Notes: a model not told the origin generated them from the letters alone. A DNA stretch of 64,000 nt from Comamonas odontotermitis (GCF_020080045.1 NZ_CP083451.1:372001-436000), one strand, 5' to 3'. Shown: positions 27,872 to 36,358, counted from the first letter of the stretch. Program-made: numbers and translations.

Positions 27872-28687
27872 TTACAGCTTGTACTCGTAGTCGATGGTGA
27901 TGGGCGCGTGGTCGGAGAACTTCTGGTCTTTGTAGATATGTTCACGGCGCGCCAGGGCTGCGATGGCGGGGGTGGCCAGGTGGTAGTCCAGACGCCATCC
28001 CACATTGTTGGCATAGGCCTGGCCTCGGTTGCTCCACCAGGTGTAGCAAGCGTCGGTGGTATCGGGTTGGAGCACGCGGTAGACATCCACCAGGCCACCG
28101 GCCTCGGTCTCCTTTTCCAGGATCTGCGTCATCCAGGCGCGCTCTTCGGGCAGAAAACCGCTGTTCTTCTGGTTGCTGCGCCAGTTCTTGATGTCGGCAT
28201 TGGTGTGGGCGATGTTCACATCTCCGCACAGGATGAAGTCGCGCTCGGCCTTGAGGCGCATCAAGTGTGGATGCAGCTCGGCCAGAAAGCGGTACTTGGC
28301 GGCCTGGCGCTCCTCGCCCGAGCTGCCGCTTGGAAAGTAGCAGCTGATGATGGAGAACTTGCGCTGCGGGGTGTCAAAGCGCAGTTCCACATAACGGCCT
28401 TCGGCATCGAATTCACCCGGAGAGAAACCGATCACGACGTCGCTGGGCTCATGCCGCGTGTAGACGCCGACGCCGGAGTAGCCCTTTTTCTGCGCAAACT
28501 GGAAGTACCCGCGCATCTCGTCGATGATCTCGAACTTGTCCAGCATATCCGCTTGCTGTGCCTTGACTTCCTGCACGCAAATACAATCGGGCCGGGTCGC
28601 TTCGATCCAGGGAATCACACCCTTGGTGGCGGCAGAGCGGATGCCGTTGAGGTTGAGGCTGGTTAATTTGAACAAGGATTGGGTCAT
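27872..28687 (-). CDS. xth: Exodeoxyribonuclease III
   Basis: The 271-residue enzyme belongs to the ExoIII/AP-endonuclease family, which removes abasic sites and 3'-blocked ends. The N-terminal LTSLNLNGIRSA, metal ligand Glu in CVQEVKAQ, the GDVNIAHTNADI segment and C-terminal catalytic SDHAPITIDYEY are intact. The start ATG (28687–28685) shares the palindrome CATG with the pyrE start on the other strand; a GGGAG site lies ten bases upstream, inside pyrE. Confidence 0.93.
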   Translation of the reverse strand: MTQSLFKLTSLNLNGIRSAATKGVIPWIEATRPDCICVQEVKAQQADMLDKFEIIDEMRGYFQFAQKKGYSGVGVYTRHEPSDVVIGFSPGEFDAEGRYVELRFDTPQRKFSIISCYFPSGSSGEERQAAKYRFLAELHPHLMRLKAERDFILCGDVNIAHTNADIKNWRSNQKNSGFLPEERAWMTQILEKETEAGGLVDVYRVLQPDTTDACYTWWSNRGQAYANNVGWRLDYHLATPAIAALARREHIYKDQKFSDHAPITIDYEYKL

Positions 28688-29396
28688 GGCAGAGAGTCTC
28701 CCACAGTCGGGTGAAGCGGCACAGATGGTGCAGGATTTGGCGCAGGATTTTGTACGCTTCGCCGTCGATGCAGGCGTGCTGCGGTTTGGAGAATTCAAAA
28801 CCAAGGCCGGCCGCATGAGCCCGTATTTCTTCAACGCCGGGCTGTTTGACGACGGCGCCAAAATGGCGCAACTGTCCGAATTCTATGCAAAAGCGATCCT
28901 TGCCAGCGGCATCGAGTTCGACATGGTGTTCGGCCCGGCCTACAAGGGCATTCCACTGGCTGCCACGGTGGCGGTGGAGCTGGCGCGCCAGGGCAGGAAC
29001 GTGCCCTTTGCCTACAACCGCAAGGAAGCCAAGGACCATGGCGAAGGCGGCTCGCTGGTCGGCGCTCCGCTCAAAGGCAAGGTCTTGATCATTGACGACG
29101 TGATGAGCGCGGGCACCGCCGCCCGCGAATCCATTGCGCTGATCCAGGGCGCTGGCGCCACGCCACATGCCATGGCCATTGCGCTCGACCGGCAGGAAAA
29201 GGCCACCGAGAACGGGCAGGACGTGCCCCATAGCGCCGTACAGTATGTGCGCGATCACCTCGGCCTGAAGGTTGCAACCATTGCCAAGCTCGAAGACCTG
29301 CTGGCCTTCCTTGACCAGGGAGACGCGGCCCAAGAGATGCGTGAACACCACACTCGCGTGCTGGCTTACCGACGGCAGTATGGCGTGCGCGATTGA
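28686..29396 (+). CDS. pyrE: Orotate phosphoribosyltransferase
   Basis: The 236-residue enzyme of pyrimidine synthesis joins orotate to PRPP. The conserved FGEFKTKAGRMSPYFFNAGLF and the PRPP loop VLIIDDVMSAGTAARE are present. ATG 28686 has an AAGGA site seven bases upstream, which lies inside the first codons of xth on the opposite strand; the two start codons overlap by two bases. A later ATG at about 28725 (MVQDLAQDF) would shorten the protein by 13 residues and avoid the overlap but has a poorer ribosome site. Confidence 0.93.
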   Translation: MAESLPQSGEAAQMVQDLAQDFVRFAVDAGVLRFGEFKTKAGRMSPYFFNAGLFDDGAKMAQLSEFYAKAILASGIEFDMVFGPAYKGIPLAATVAVELARQGRNVPFAYNRKEAKDHGEGGSLVGAPLKGKVLIIDDVMSAGTAARESIALIQGAGATPHAMAIALDRQEKATENGQDVPHSAVQYVRDHLGLKVATIAKLEDLLAFLDQGDAAQEMREHHTRVLAYRRQYGVRD

Positions 29397-29440
29397 TGTT
29401 TAGAATGCCATAGCTTGTTTCGTTTTGAAGAGGTATATGG

Positions 29441-30088
29441 ATGCGTAAGGTGGCTTGTGTCGTGGCTATCGCTTCGGTGATGACTGTCCTCACCAGTGCC
29501 TGCTATGCGCAAAATACCGGCGCGGCCACTGCGGTGTACAGCTGTGTGGACGCCATGGGGCGCCGCCTGACGGCAGACCGCCCCATTGCCGCCTGCGCAG
29601 ACCGGGAGCAGCGCGTCACCATGCCGGGTGGCGCGGTGCGCACCATCGGCCCCACGTATTCCGAACGCGAAAAAGCAGAGCAGGCCGCCCAGAACCGCAA
29701 GGAAGCGGAAGAGCGTTATCGCGCAAGCGATGGCAAACGCCGCGAACGCGCGCTGGCCGTGCGGTTTCCAAACAAGGCGGCCCACGACGCCGAGCGCGCA
29801 GAGGCCGTCGAGACCCTGATGACGCAGATCAAGGTTGTGCAGGAGCGCAAGGTGTCCCTGTTGGAAGACCGCAAGAAGATCGATGGGGAAATGGAGTTCT
29901 ACAAGAAGGACCCCGGCAAAGCACCGCAATCGCTGCAGTCTCGCCTCAAGTACAACCGCGAAGACATCAAAGAGGTAGACGAGCAGGTGGCCTCGATCAA
30001 CGAAGAAATCAAGCGCACCAACCAGCGCTTCGACGAAGAGGCCCAGACGCTCAAGCAGTATTGGGTGCCCGCACCCGCCAGCAAGTAA
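29441..30088 (+). CDS. Secreted DUF4124 protein with coiled coil
   Basis: The 215-residue protein has a signal peptide (MRKVACVVAIASVMTVLTSACYA), then a DUF4124 module with the typical VYSCVDAMGRRLTADRPIAAC pattern of paired cysteines. The remainder (about 80–205) is highly charged, Glu/Lys/Arg-rich and likely a long coiled coil. Periplasmic location is expected; function is unknown. It lies 44 bases after pyrE and 19 bases before tag on the same strand. Confidence 0.82.
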   Translation: MRKVACVVAIASVMTVLTSACYAQNTGAATAVYSCVDAMGRRLTADRPIAACADREQRVTMPGGAVRTIGPTYSEREKAEQAAQNRKEAEERYRASDGKRRERALAVRFPNKAAHDAERAEAVETLMTQIKVVQERKVSLLEDRKKIDGEMEFYKKDPGKAPQSLQSRLKYNREDIKEVDEQVASINEEIKRTNQRFDEEAQTLKQYWVPAPASK

Positions 30089-30107
30089 GCAGAAGGCAGA
30101 GACTTCC

Positions 30108-30716
30108 ATGAAAGCACTGGCCCCGGGCCTGGCCCAGGCAGAAGACGGTATTGTGCGTTGCGCCTGGTGCATGGCCACCCCGCACTACCAGCACTACCAC
30201 GACCACGAATGGGGCTTTGCGGTGCATGACGACCGCCGGCTGTTCGAGAAAATCTGCCTGGAGGGCTTTCAGGCGGGGCTGAGCTGGCTCACCATCCTGA
30301 ACAAGCGGGAAGGCTTTCGCGCCGGATTTGCCAATTTCGATGCCGAACAGATCGCCCGCTTTGGCGAGCCGGACATCCTGCGCCTGCTGGCCGATCCGGG
30401 CATCGTGCGCCACCGTGGCAAGATCGAGGCGGTGATCAACAATGCCCAGCGTCTGCTGGAGCTCAAGGGCGAATTCGGCAGCTTTGACGCCTATCTGTGG
30501 CAGTTCGCACCCGCTGCCAACAGCAGACCCAAACGCGTGACCCTCGAATCCGTGCGCGAGATGGGTGTGCCTCCACAGGCGCATGCACTGTCCAAGGACT
30601 TGAAAAAGCGCGGCTGGAAGTTCGTGGGCCCCACCACCATGTACGCCTTCATGCAGGCCATGGGCATGGTCAACGACCATCTGCACGGCTGCCATACCCT
30701 GCAGGCCAGGGCGTAG
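30108..30716 (+). CDS. tag: DNA-3-methyladenine glycosylase I
   Basis: The 202-residue base-excision enzyme removes 3-methyladenine from DNA. It shows the zinc-binding start RCAWCMATPHYQHYHDHEWG, the LFEKICLEGFQAGLSW segment with the substrate-pocket Glu/Trp, and C-terminal FVGPTTMYAFMQAMGMVNDH with the remaining His/Cys ligands. The length matches the family. It converges on a GNAT gene with only two bases between the stop codons. Confidence 0.93.
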   Translation: MKALAPGLAQAEDGIVRCAWCMATPHYQHYHDHEWGFAVHDDRRLFEKICLEGFQAGLSWLTILNKREGFRAGFANFDAEQIARFGEPDILRLLADPGIVRHRGKIEAVINNAQRLLELKGEFGSFDAYLWQFAPAANSRPKRVTLESVREMGVPPQAHALSKDLKKRGWKFVGPTTMYAFMQAMGMVNDHLHGCHTLQARA

Positions 30717-30718
30717 GC

Positions 30719-31261
30719 CTAGGCGCCAAGCTCACTGGCCAGCAGAGAATAGCGCTGCAGCGACACATAGCGCCCCTTGCGTCTCGTGCAATCGCGCAGC
30801 AGGCCTTCCAGCGTGAACCCGGCCTGGCTCAGCAGGCGGCTGGAGGCGGAGTTGTCCGGCTCCACATAGGCCACCACGCTGTGCAAGGCCAGGCGGCGAA
30901 AGGCGCCTGGCAACCATTGGCGCAGAGCATTTTTCATGATGCCCTGGCCCCAGTGGCCCGGCTGCAGCCAGTAGCCCAGTTCGGCGCTGTCGCCATCGTC
31001 ATCACGGTCATACAGGCCTATGCCGCCAAGGGCTTCTGCGCCGCTCGCACCCATGCAGATGGCTTGCCACCAGCCTTCGCCGTCTGCCCCCAGTTGGCGG
31101 TACCAATCGAGCTGTTCGCGCGCAATGGCGTGTGCATCGGTGTGGCGGGTCTCCAGACCGTAGAACTGCGTGACGCGGGCATCGCCCATGGCCTGCGCCA
31201 GAACGGGCAGGTCGGGTTCGCGAAAATCACGGAAAGTGAGGGGAGCGGTTGCAGTCTGCAT
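30719..31261 (-). CDS. GNAT-family N-acetyltransferase (RimJ/RimL-like)
   Basis: The 180-residue protein has the GNAT fold: LTFRDFREPDLP at the start, the acetyl-CoA loop LQPGHWGQGIMKNALRQWL in the middle, and the conserved VEPDNSASSRLLSQAGF (NxxSxxxxxKxGF-like) near residue 145. This pattern belongs to the Acetyltransf_3 group that acetylates N-termini or small amines. The substrate is unknown. It is convergent with tag. Confidence 0.87.
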   Translation of the reverse strand: MQTATAPLTFRDFREPDLPVLAQAMGDARVTQFYGLETRHTDAHAIAREQLDWYRQLGADGEGWWQAICMGASGAEALGGIGLYDRDDDGDSAELGYWLQPGHWGQGIMKNALRQWLPGAFRRLALHSVVAYVEPDNSASSRLLSQAGFTLEGLLRDCTRRKGRYVSLQRYSLLASELGA

Positions 31262-31322
31262 GCGGACAGCCTAGCACCGTTGCAGGGTGTGCAGCGCCGC
31301 AAAGAGAATAGAGGTATTCATG

Positions 31323-31370
31323 AAACAAGCTGTCAGCACATGTGGGTTATGCGCTGACAGCTCTTGTTTT
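31323..31370 (-). terminator. Probable terminator hairpin after the 76-residue gene
   Basis: AACAAG-CTGTCAGC (from 31324) pairs with GCTGACAGCTCTTGTT (31353–31368) apart from a two-base bulge. Read on the minus strand it follows the stop codon of the gene at 31382–31612 by about a dozen bases and its 3' arm ends in CTTGTTTC. The U-tract is interrupted, so it may be weak. Confidence 0.45.
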
Positions 31371-31381
31371 GATAGCAATTA

Positions 31382-31612
31382 CTACTGCATGGCGTGCCAG
31401 CGCATGGGTTGGGTGGCGCTGACTTCCTGAATCCCCAGCAGCGCCGCATTGCGCTGCAGCAATGCTTCAAACTGATCGCGGCTTGCGGCAATCTGGTCGG
31501 TCGCACCGTCCCAGTAATCGGCGGCGATCTGCGCTGCGGTGAAATCGCTGTGCGCAAACTTCTGCACAATATTGCGCAGCTTGTCGAGGTTGATGCTGTG
31601 GATGTCGGTCAT
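31382..31612 (-). CDS. Small protein of unknown function (76 residues)
   Basis: The protein is acidic to neutral and predicted mostly helical (KLRNIVQKFAHSDFTAAQ, ASRDQFEALLQRNAALLG), with no signal peptide or membrane segment. A perfect AGGAGG site six bases before ATG 31612 makes translation very likely. It ends beside a hairpin and a partial GATAGC repeat. I recognise no family. Confidence 0.72.
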   Translation of the reverse strand: MTDIHSINLDKLRNIVQKFAHSDFTAAQIAADYWDGATDQIAASRDQFEALLQRNAALLGIQEVSATQPMRWHAMQ

Positions 31613-31682
31613 GGCAAGCCTCCTGTGCATGCACCCAGTGTGGCGCAAATAGCCGGGCTGTCAATGGGCATAAATCACCAAG

Positions 31683-32006
31683 TCAGGACGGACGGGCCGC
31701 CCGCAGCAAACGCACCGCCAGCAAGGCCGCCGCCCAGGCAATGCCGCCGATCCACAGCGGCACCGTCACGTAGCTGCTGGCACGCGCCCATTGCGCAAAC
31801 TCATCAAGCCCGTGCAGGGGCCAGAGGGCGAGAACAAAGCCGAACAGCCACCACAGCAGGGCGAAGGCGGAAAATAGCAGTGTGGTGGCAGGCACCAGCC
31901 GCTTTCTGGCCCATAGCATGGCGGCCACCACCAGCACGGCAGACAGGGCCACGGCCGCCGGCCACCACAGTGGCACCGGCAAAAAGAAAAGAGACAGCGT
32001 GTTCAT
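31683..32006 (-). CDS. Small membrane protein, three helices
   Basis: The 107-residue protein consists almost entirely of three hydrophobic stretches (about 10–32, 40–65 and 78–100) linked by short loops. There are no charged or cysteine motifs that suggest an activity. It starts 22 bases after the lipoprotein gene on the same strand and probably shares its transcript. No family recognised. Confidence 0.65.
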   Translation of the reverse strand: MNTLSLFFLPVPLWWPAAVALSAVLVVAAMLWARKRLVPATTLLFSAFALLWWLFGFVLALWPLHGLDEFAQWARASSYVTVPLWIGGIAWAAALLAVRLLRAARPS

Positions 32007-32028
32007 GGCTCGGCTCTGGCAACAGCGC

Positions 32029-32622
32029 CTATTCCTTCTGGCACAGCATCTCGTCTGCCAGGCTGCCTGCGACCACGCGCATGTTCCGGCCCTGGTGGGC
32101 CTGCACAGTCCAGGTGTCGCTCAGGTCCTCGGGCACCAGGTCCTTGTCGTTGACCAGTTCGGGGTGCTTGATCTCGGAGCGGTCCTGCTTGACGACCTTG
32201 GGCACGATCAAGGTGATGGTGTTGCCTTCGATGCGCCAGTTTCCCTCGCCCTGCACGACAAAGCTGTATTTCTGCTTGGTGCTGGGCATGTCGTAGACCA
32301 GATAGGCCTGGGCCTTGAGCGTGCCGTCGGGGTTGAACTGGTCGGTATAGGTGAAGTGGGCGCTGTCTTCCCCCATCTTGACTTGGAAATTGCACTCCCA
32401 CACACCGTGCAGGCTGGCGGGGCTGATGCTGCCGCTGCCTGCCGCCGGCGCCTGAGGCGCCGCTTTGCTGCTGGTGGATGGATTGGCTGCACTGCTGCTT
32501 TGCGGCGCTGGCGCGGTTTCTTCCTTTTTCTTGCCGCCAAAGGGCCACAGGCTGGAGCAGCCTGCCAGCGCCGGAATCAACAGCAGACACAGGGTGGAGC
32601 GGAGCAGAGATTGGTATTGCAT
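32029..32622 (-). CDS. Lipoprotein of unknown function
   Basis: The 197-residue protein has a lipoprotein signal with the lipobox LAGC (Cys22), followed by a Ser/Ala/Pro-rich tether of about 45 residues and a globular domain from HGVWECNFQVKMGED on that looks like an all-beta lipocalin-type fold. It would sit in the outer or inner membrane facing the periplasm. ATG 32622 was chosen over the in-frame GTG at 32631. No family recognised. Confidence 0.7.
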   Translation of the reverse strand: MQYQSLLRSTLCLLLIPALAGCSSLWPFGGKKKEETAPAPQSSSAANPSTSSKAAPQAPAAGSGSISPASLHGVWECNFQVKMGEDSAHFTYTDQFNPDGTLKAQAYLVYDMPSTKQKYSFVVQGEGNWRIEGNTITLIVPKVVKQDRSEIKHPELVNDKDLVPEDLSDTWTVQAHQGRNMRVVAGSLADEMLCQKE

Positions 32623-32721
32623 GGCCTGCACTCTAGCAAATCCGGCCGCGCCCCTGTGTCAGCCATTTCAGCCAACACAGGCGATCAACGGTGATCACCG
32701 ATGATCGCGAGGAGCGGTGGG

Positions 32722-33852
32722 TCAGCCCGCCAGGGCGGGGTAGTCGGTGTAGCCCTTTTCGCCGCCGCCGTAGTAGGTGCTGGTGTCGCCCTCGTTGAGC
32801 GCGGCCTGCTTGCGCAGGCGGTCTACCAGATCGGGGTTGGCGATGAAGGCCTTGCCAAAGGCCACCATGTCGGCCTCCTGGCTGGCCACCACCTCCTGGG
32901 CCATGGCGCGGGTGTAGCTGTTGTTCACCATCCACGCTGCCTTGCCACCGGCCTGGCGGTAGGCTGCCTTGAAATCCACATAGTCGAACGGGCGGCCTTC
33001 CACTTCGCGCGGGCCGCCGGTGGCGCCTTCGATCACGTGGATGTACGCCAGGCCCAGGGGCGCGAGCTGGCGCACCAGGTATTCGAACAGCGACTGCGGA
33101 TCGCTGTCTTCAATACCGTTGGCAGGAGTGACGGGCGAGAGGCGGATACCCACCTTGCCCCTGCCGACGGCATCGACTACGGCGCGCACCACCTCCAGCG
33201 TCAGGCGGCAACGGTTTTCGATGGAGCCGCCGTAGTCGTCGGTGCGCGCATTGGCGCCGGTCTTCAGGAACTGGTCGAGCAGGTAGCCATTGGCGGCATG
33301 GATTTCCACACCATCAAAGCCGGCCGATTGCACCGCGTTGCGTGCTGCGGTGGCATAGGTGTGCACGATGCCGGGCAGTTCTGCGGCATCAAGCGCGCGC
33401 GGCACGGACGTGGGCACGAACTGGCCCTGGCCTGTGGCGTGGTCGATCAGGTAGGTCTTGGTCTTGGCCACGATGGCCGAAGGCGCCACCGGCGGCTGGT
33501 TGCCCGGCTGCAGGCTGTTGTGCGACACGCGCCCCACATGCCACAGCTGGCAGACGATCTTGCCGCCAGCTGCATGCACGGCGTCCGTCACCCGGGCCCA
33601 GCCTTCGATCTGGTCTTCCCCGTACAGCCCCGGCACATCGGAGTAGCCCTGGCCCTGGTGGCTGATGGCGGTTGCCTCGGTGATGAGCAGGCCCGCGGTG
33701 GCGCGCTGGGCGTAGTAGGTGGCCGTCATGGGCCGGGGTACGGCGTTGGGAGAGCGGTTGCGCGTGAGCGGCGCCATGGCGATGCGGTTGGCCAGTTGCA
33801 TATCCCCGACCTGGATGGCATCAAACAGGCTGTGGGCGTGGGATTGGGTCAT
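32722..33852 (-). CDS. Old Yellow Enzyme-family alkene reductase (NemA-like)
   Basis: A 376-residue FMN-dependent TIM-barrel reductase for electrophilic C=C bonds and nitro esters. The substrate-binding His185/Asn188 with Tyr190 in EIHAANGYLLDQFL and the downstream DDYGGSIENR are classic NemA/OYE features. AAGGAG seven bases before ATG 33852 supports the start. A strong dyad at 33873–33903 lies directly upstream and may bind a NemR-like repressor, but no regulator gene is adjacent. Confidence 0.9.
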   Translation of the reverse strand: MTQSHAHSLFDAIQVGDMQLANRIAMAPLTRNRSPNAVPRPMTATYYAQRATAGLLITEATAISHQGQGYSDVPGLYGEDQIEGWARVTDAVHAAGGKIVCQLWHVGRVSHNSLQPGNQPPVAPSAIVAKTKTYLIDHATGQGQFVPTSVPRALDAAELPGIVHTYATAARNAVQSAGFDGVEIHAANGYLLDQFLKTGANARTDDYGGSIENRCRLTLEVVRAVVDAVGRGKVGIRLSPVTPANGIEDSDPQSLFEYLVRQLAPLGLAYIHVIEGATGGPREVEGRPFDYVDFKAAYRQAGGKAAWMVNNSYTRAMAQEVVASQEADMVAFGKAFIANPDLVDRLRKQAALNEGDTSTYYGGGEKGYTDYPALAG

Positions 33853-34166
33853 GCAGAACTCCTTGGCTGCGTGGAGAACGCTGTGAACGTTGGCACGTTC
33901 TCCGGTTTGCGAATGGCATTTTTTTACCATGCAGGATTGGCCTGTGCAGCGAAAGGTTTAACGTATCAACTCACTAATTGATAGCTGAATCTGCAGTGAA
34001 TATGGGCATAGATGGCGGTTTTTTACATTCTTTCCTTGCATGGCCACCTTCTTGGCGGACCTGCGCGCATGGGCCTGGGTTGCGCCATCTCAACCCGATA
34101 AGCCGTAATGGCAAAGCTTCTGCGCCATCATCAAAAGGCTATTTGTGAAACAGGAAGCGCGCATCC
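33853..34166. other. Divergent intergenic region nemA-like/serA
   Basis: The 314-base gap contains the dyad described separately at 33873–33903, a partial dispersed repeat (ATTGATAGC at 33977–33985) and the serA leader. No small gene is evident. Base composition from 33910 to 34030 is more AT-rich than the flanking genes, as expected for promoters. Confidence 0.5.
33873..33903. promoter_or_regulatory. Operator-like dyad upstream of the alkene reductase
   Basis: GGAGAACG and its exact complement CGTTCTCC are separated by 15 bases whose centre contains the palindrome AACGTT. The element ends 20 bases before the reductase start codon, within the expected leader, so it could be a repressor site. 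The regulator is unknown. Confidence 0.5.
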
Positions 34167-35396
34167 ATGACCAAGACATCGCTGGACAAATCGAAGATCA
34201 AGTTTTTGCTGCTCGAAGGCATTCACCCCTCAGCCCTTAAGGTGCTGCAGGCGGCGGGCTATACCAATGTGGAAGCGTTGACGGGGGCGCTGGACGGCGA
34301 AGAGCTCAAGCGCAAGATCGCCGACGTGCATTTTGTCGGCATCCGCTCGCGCACGCAGCTCACCGCCGATGTGTTTGCCGCCGCCCAAAAGCTCGTGGCC
34401 GTGGGGTGCTTTTGCATCGGCACCAACCAGGTGGACCTGAGCGCGGCCCGCGAGCGCGGTGTGGTGGTGTTCAACGCACCGTTCTCCAACACGCGCTCCG
34501 TGGCCGAGCTGGTGCTGGCCGAGGCCATCCTGCTGCTGCGTGGCATTCCGGAGAAGAACGCCGTTGCCCACCGTGGCGGCTGGAAGAAAAGCGCTGACAA
34601 CTCCTTCGAGATCCGCGGCAAGACGCTGGGCATCGTGGGCTATGGCTCCATCGGCACGCAGCTGTCGGTACTGGCCGAAGGCCTGGGCATGAAGGTGGTC
34701 TTCCATGACGTGGTCACCAAGCTGCCGCTGGGCAATGCCCAGCAGGCCGCCAACCTGAACGAGCTGCTGGGCCAGGCCGATATCGTGACCCTGCATGTGC
34801 CGGAGCTCCCGTCCACCCACGGCATGATGGGCGCGGCCCAGATCGCGGCGATGAAGCCGGGCAGCATCCTCATCAATGCCTCGCGCGGCACGGTGGTCGA
34901 TATCGAGGCACTGGCCGGGGCGCTGCAGGCGGGCCAGCTGCTGGGCGCGGCGATCGATGTGTTCCCCACCGAGCCCAAGAGCAACAAGGACGAGTTCCAG
35001 TCGCCGCTGCGTGGCATGGACAACGTTATCCTCACACCGCACATCGGCGGCTCCACCATGGAAGCGCAAGCCAACATCGGCCTGGAGGTGGCGGAAAAGC
35101 TCGTCAAGTACAGCGACAACGGCACCACGACATCGGCCGTCAACTTCCCCGAAGTGGCGCTGCCCGAGCACCCCGGCAACAACCGCATCCTGCACGTGCA
35201 CGAAAACCGCCCCGGTATCCTGTCGGCCATCAACCAGGTGTTTGCCGACAACGGCATCAATATTGCGGGCCAGTACCTGCGCACCGACGAGAAGGTGGGC
35301 TACGTGGTGATCGACATCGACGCGCAATCGTCGAAGCTGGCACTGGAAAAGCTCTCGCAGATTGCGGGTACCATCCGCTGCCGCGTACTGTTCTGA
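34167..35396 (+). CDS. serA: D-3-phosphoglycerate dehydrogenase
   Basis: A 409-residue enzyme for the first step of serine synthesis. It has the substrate domain (FVGIRSRTQLT), the NAD-binding motif GIVGYGSIGTQLSVLAEGLGM, the catalytic Arg and Glu/His (NASRGTVVD, LTPHIGGSTMEAQ) and a C-terminal ACT domain (HENRPGILSAINQVF) for serine feedback. It is the E. coli type. A strong terminator follows at 35412. Confidence 0.94.
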   Translation: MTKTSLDKSKIKFLLLEGIHPSALKVLQAAGYTNVEALTGALDGEELKRKIADVHFVGIRSRTQLTADVFAAAQKLVAVGCFCIGTNQVDLSAARERGVVVFNAPFSNTRSVAELVLAEAILLLRGIPEKNAVAHRGGWKKSADNSFEIRGKTLGIVGYGSIGTQLSVLAEGLGMKVVFHDVVTKLPLGNAQQAANLNELLGQADIVTLHVPELPSTHGMMGAAQIAAMKPGSILINASRGTVVDIEALAGALQAGQLLGAAIDVFPTEPKSNKDEFQSPLRGMDNVILTPHIGGSTMEAQANIGLEVAEKLVKYSDNGTTTSAVNFPEVALPEHPGNNRILHVHENRPGILSAINQVFADNGINIAGQYLRTDEKVGYVVIDIDAQSSKLALEKLSQIAGTIRCRVLF

Positions 35397-35411
35397 GGCG
35401 GCCCACCCATG

Positions 35412-35438
35412 AAAAAGGCTCCGAAAGGAGCCTTTTTT
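35412..35438. terminator. Bidirectional rho-independent terminator after serA
   Basis: AAAAAGGCTCC and GGAGCCTTTTTT form a perfect stem closed by a GAAA tetraloop and flanked by A and T runs on the two sides. It lies between serA and the opposing nitroreductase gene and can serve both. Confidence 0.92.
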
Positions 35439-35461
35439 GTGCGCTGCAGCGTGCCGGGCGA

Positions 35462-36013
35462 TCAGGCCAGGGGGCCGGCGCTCAGAATCTCAGACAGCGG
35501 CTTGCGGGGCGAGGGCACTTCGCGCTCGGCCAGATCGGCAGGCAGGCTGGACTTGTCGCCGCGCTCGCCAATGGCCACCAGGCACTCGACCTTCCAGTTG
35601 TCGTCCAGCTGCAACACCTGACGGGCAGCATCGAGCTCGATGCCGGCCATGGCATGCGTGGCCAGGCCCATGGCGTGTGCCTGCAGCGCCAGGTAACCCC
35701 AGGCGCAGCCGGTATCGAAGCTGTGCGTGGCCGATTGCTTGTCGGACAGCACCACCAGCAGTGCTCCTGCGTTCAGGCACCAGCGGCGGTTGAACTCGTT
35801 GGGGATGGTGGAAAACGCCTCCCAGTTGGCATCGCCGTTGATCGAGTAGGCAAAGTGCCAGGGCTGCTTGTTGCTGGCCGAGGGCGCCCAGCGCGCGCCT
35901 TCAACAATGGTTTCGATGTCCTGGGCCGTCAGCTTCCTGCCGGAAAAGGCGCGGGGCGACGAGCGGTCCAGAAACTGGGAGGCAACAGGGTGGGTGGATT
36001 GACGGGTGGTCAT
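35462..36013 (-). CDS. Nitroreductase-family protein
   Basis: A 183-residue FMN-dependent oxidoreductase fold. The FMN-binding start DRSSPRAFSGRKLTAQDIETIVEGARWAPS and the segment GYLALQAHAMGLATHAMAGI are typical of the compact NfsA/NfnB-like subfamily. The substrate is unknown; a role in nitro or quinone reduction is generic for the family. The ATG at 36013 is the first plausible start. The 5' side borders an inverted-repeat element. Confidence 0.85.
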   Translation of the reverse strand: MTTRQSTHPVASQFLDRSSPRAFSGRKLTAQDIETIVEGARWAPSASNKQPWHFAYSINGDANWEAFSTIPNEFNRRWCLNAGALLVVLSDKQSATHSFDTGCAWGYLALQAHAMGLATHAMAGIELDAARQVLQLDDNWKVECLVAIGERGDKSSLPADLAEREVPSPRKPLSEILSAGPLA

Positions 36014-36090
36014 GGTCAATAGGTCGTTGGGTAAGCAAACAGGCCGCCAGCATGCCATATCTGAGGCGCCCTTTTGCAGGCAGCCCTTTT

Positions 36091-36358
36091 AGAACGTCTT
36101 TACGATCTCCTCGCGCCGCGACCGTGGCTTTGCGGGATGGGATGCGAGACGCAATACCGCAGCAATAGCCATGCTATTGCGAGGATTTGCAACGACGCAG
36201 ACCGCCCGCAAACCCACTGTCCCTCCGGGTTGGAGTGAAATCGGGCGATTTCTGCGCGCTGACCCTTGCTTGCACCCCGGTGCAAGCTGCGGCCCATCGC
36301 TTCGAACTCATCCCGATTGCACTCCAACGCGGCTGCGTAGAGATCGTAAACACGTTCT
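36091..36358. mobile_element. MITE-like nested inverted-repeat element (268 bp)
   Basis: The ends are 19-base terminal inverted repeats with one mismatch: AGAACGTCTTTACGATCTC at 36091–36109 and the complement of AGAACGTGTTTACGATCTC at 36340–36358. Between them lie two further imperfect hairpins in tandem. The first spans about 36122–36229 (TGGCTTTGCGGG against CCCGCAAACCCA, with AGCAATAG/CTATTGC at its tip). The second spans about 36227–36331 (GTTGGAGTGAAATCGGG against CCCGATTGCACTCCAAC, with GCTTGCACC/GGTGCAAGC at its tip). No gene is encoded. The element fills the gap between nitroreductase and thioesterase genes. No target duplication is obvious. Confidence 0.65.
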
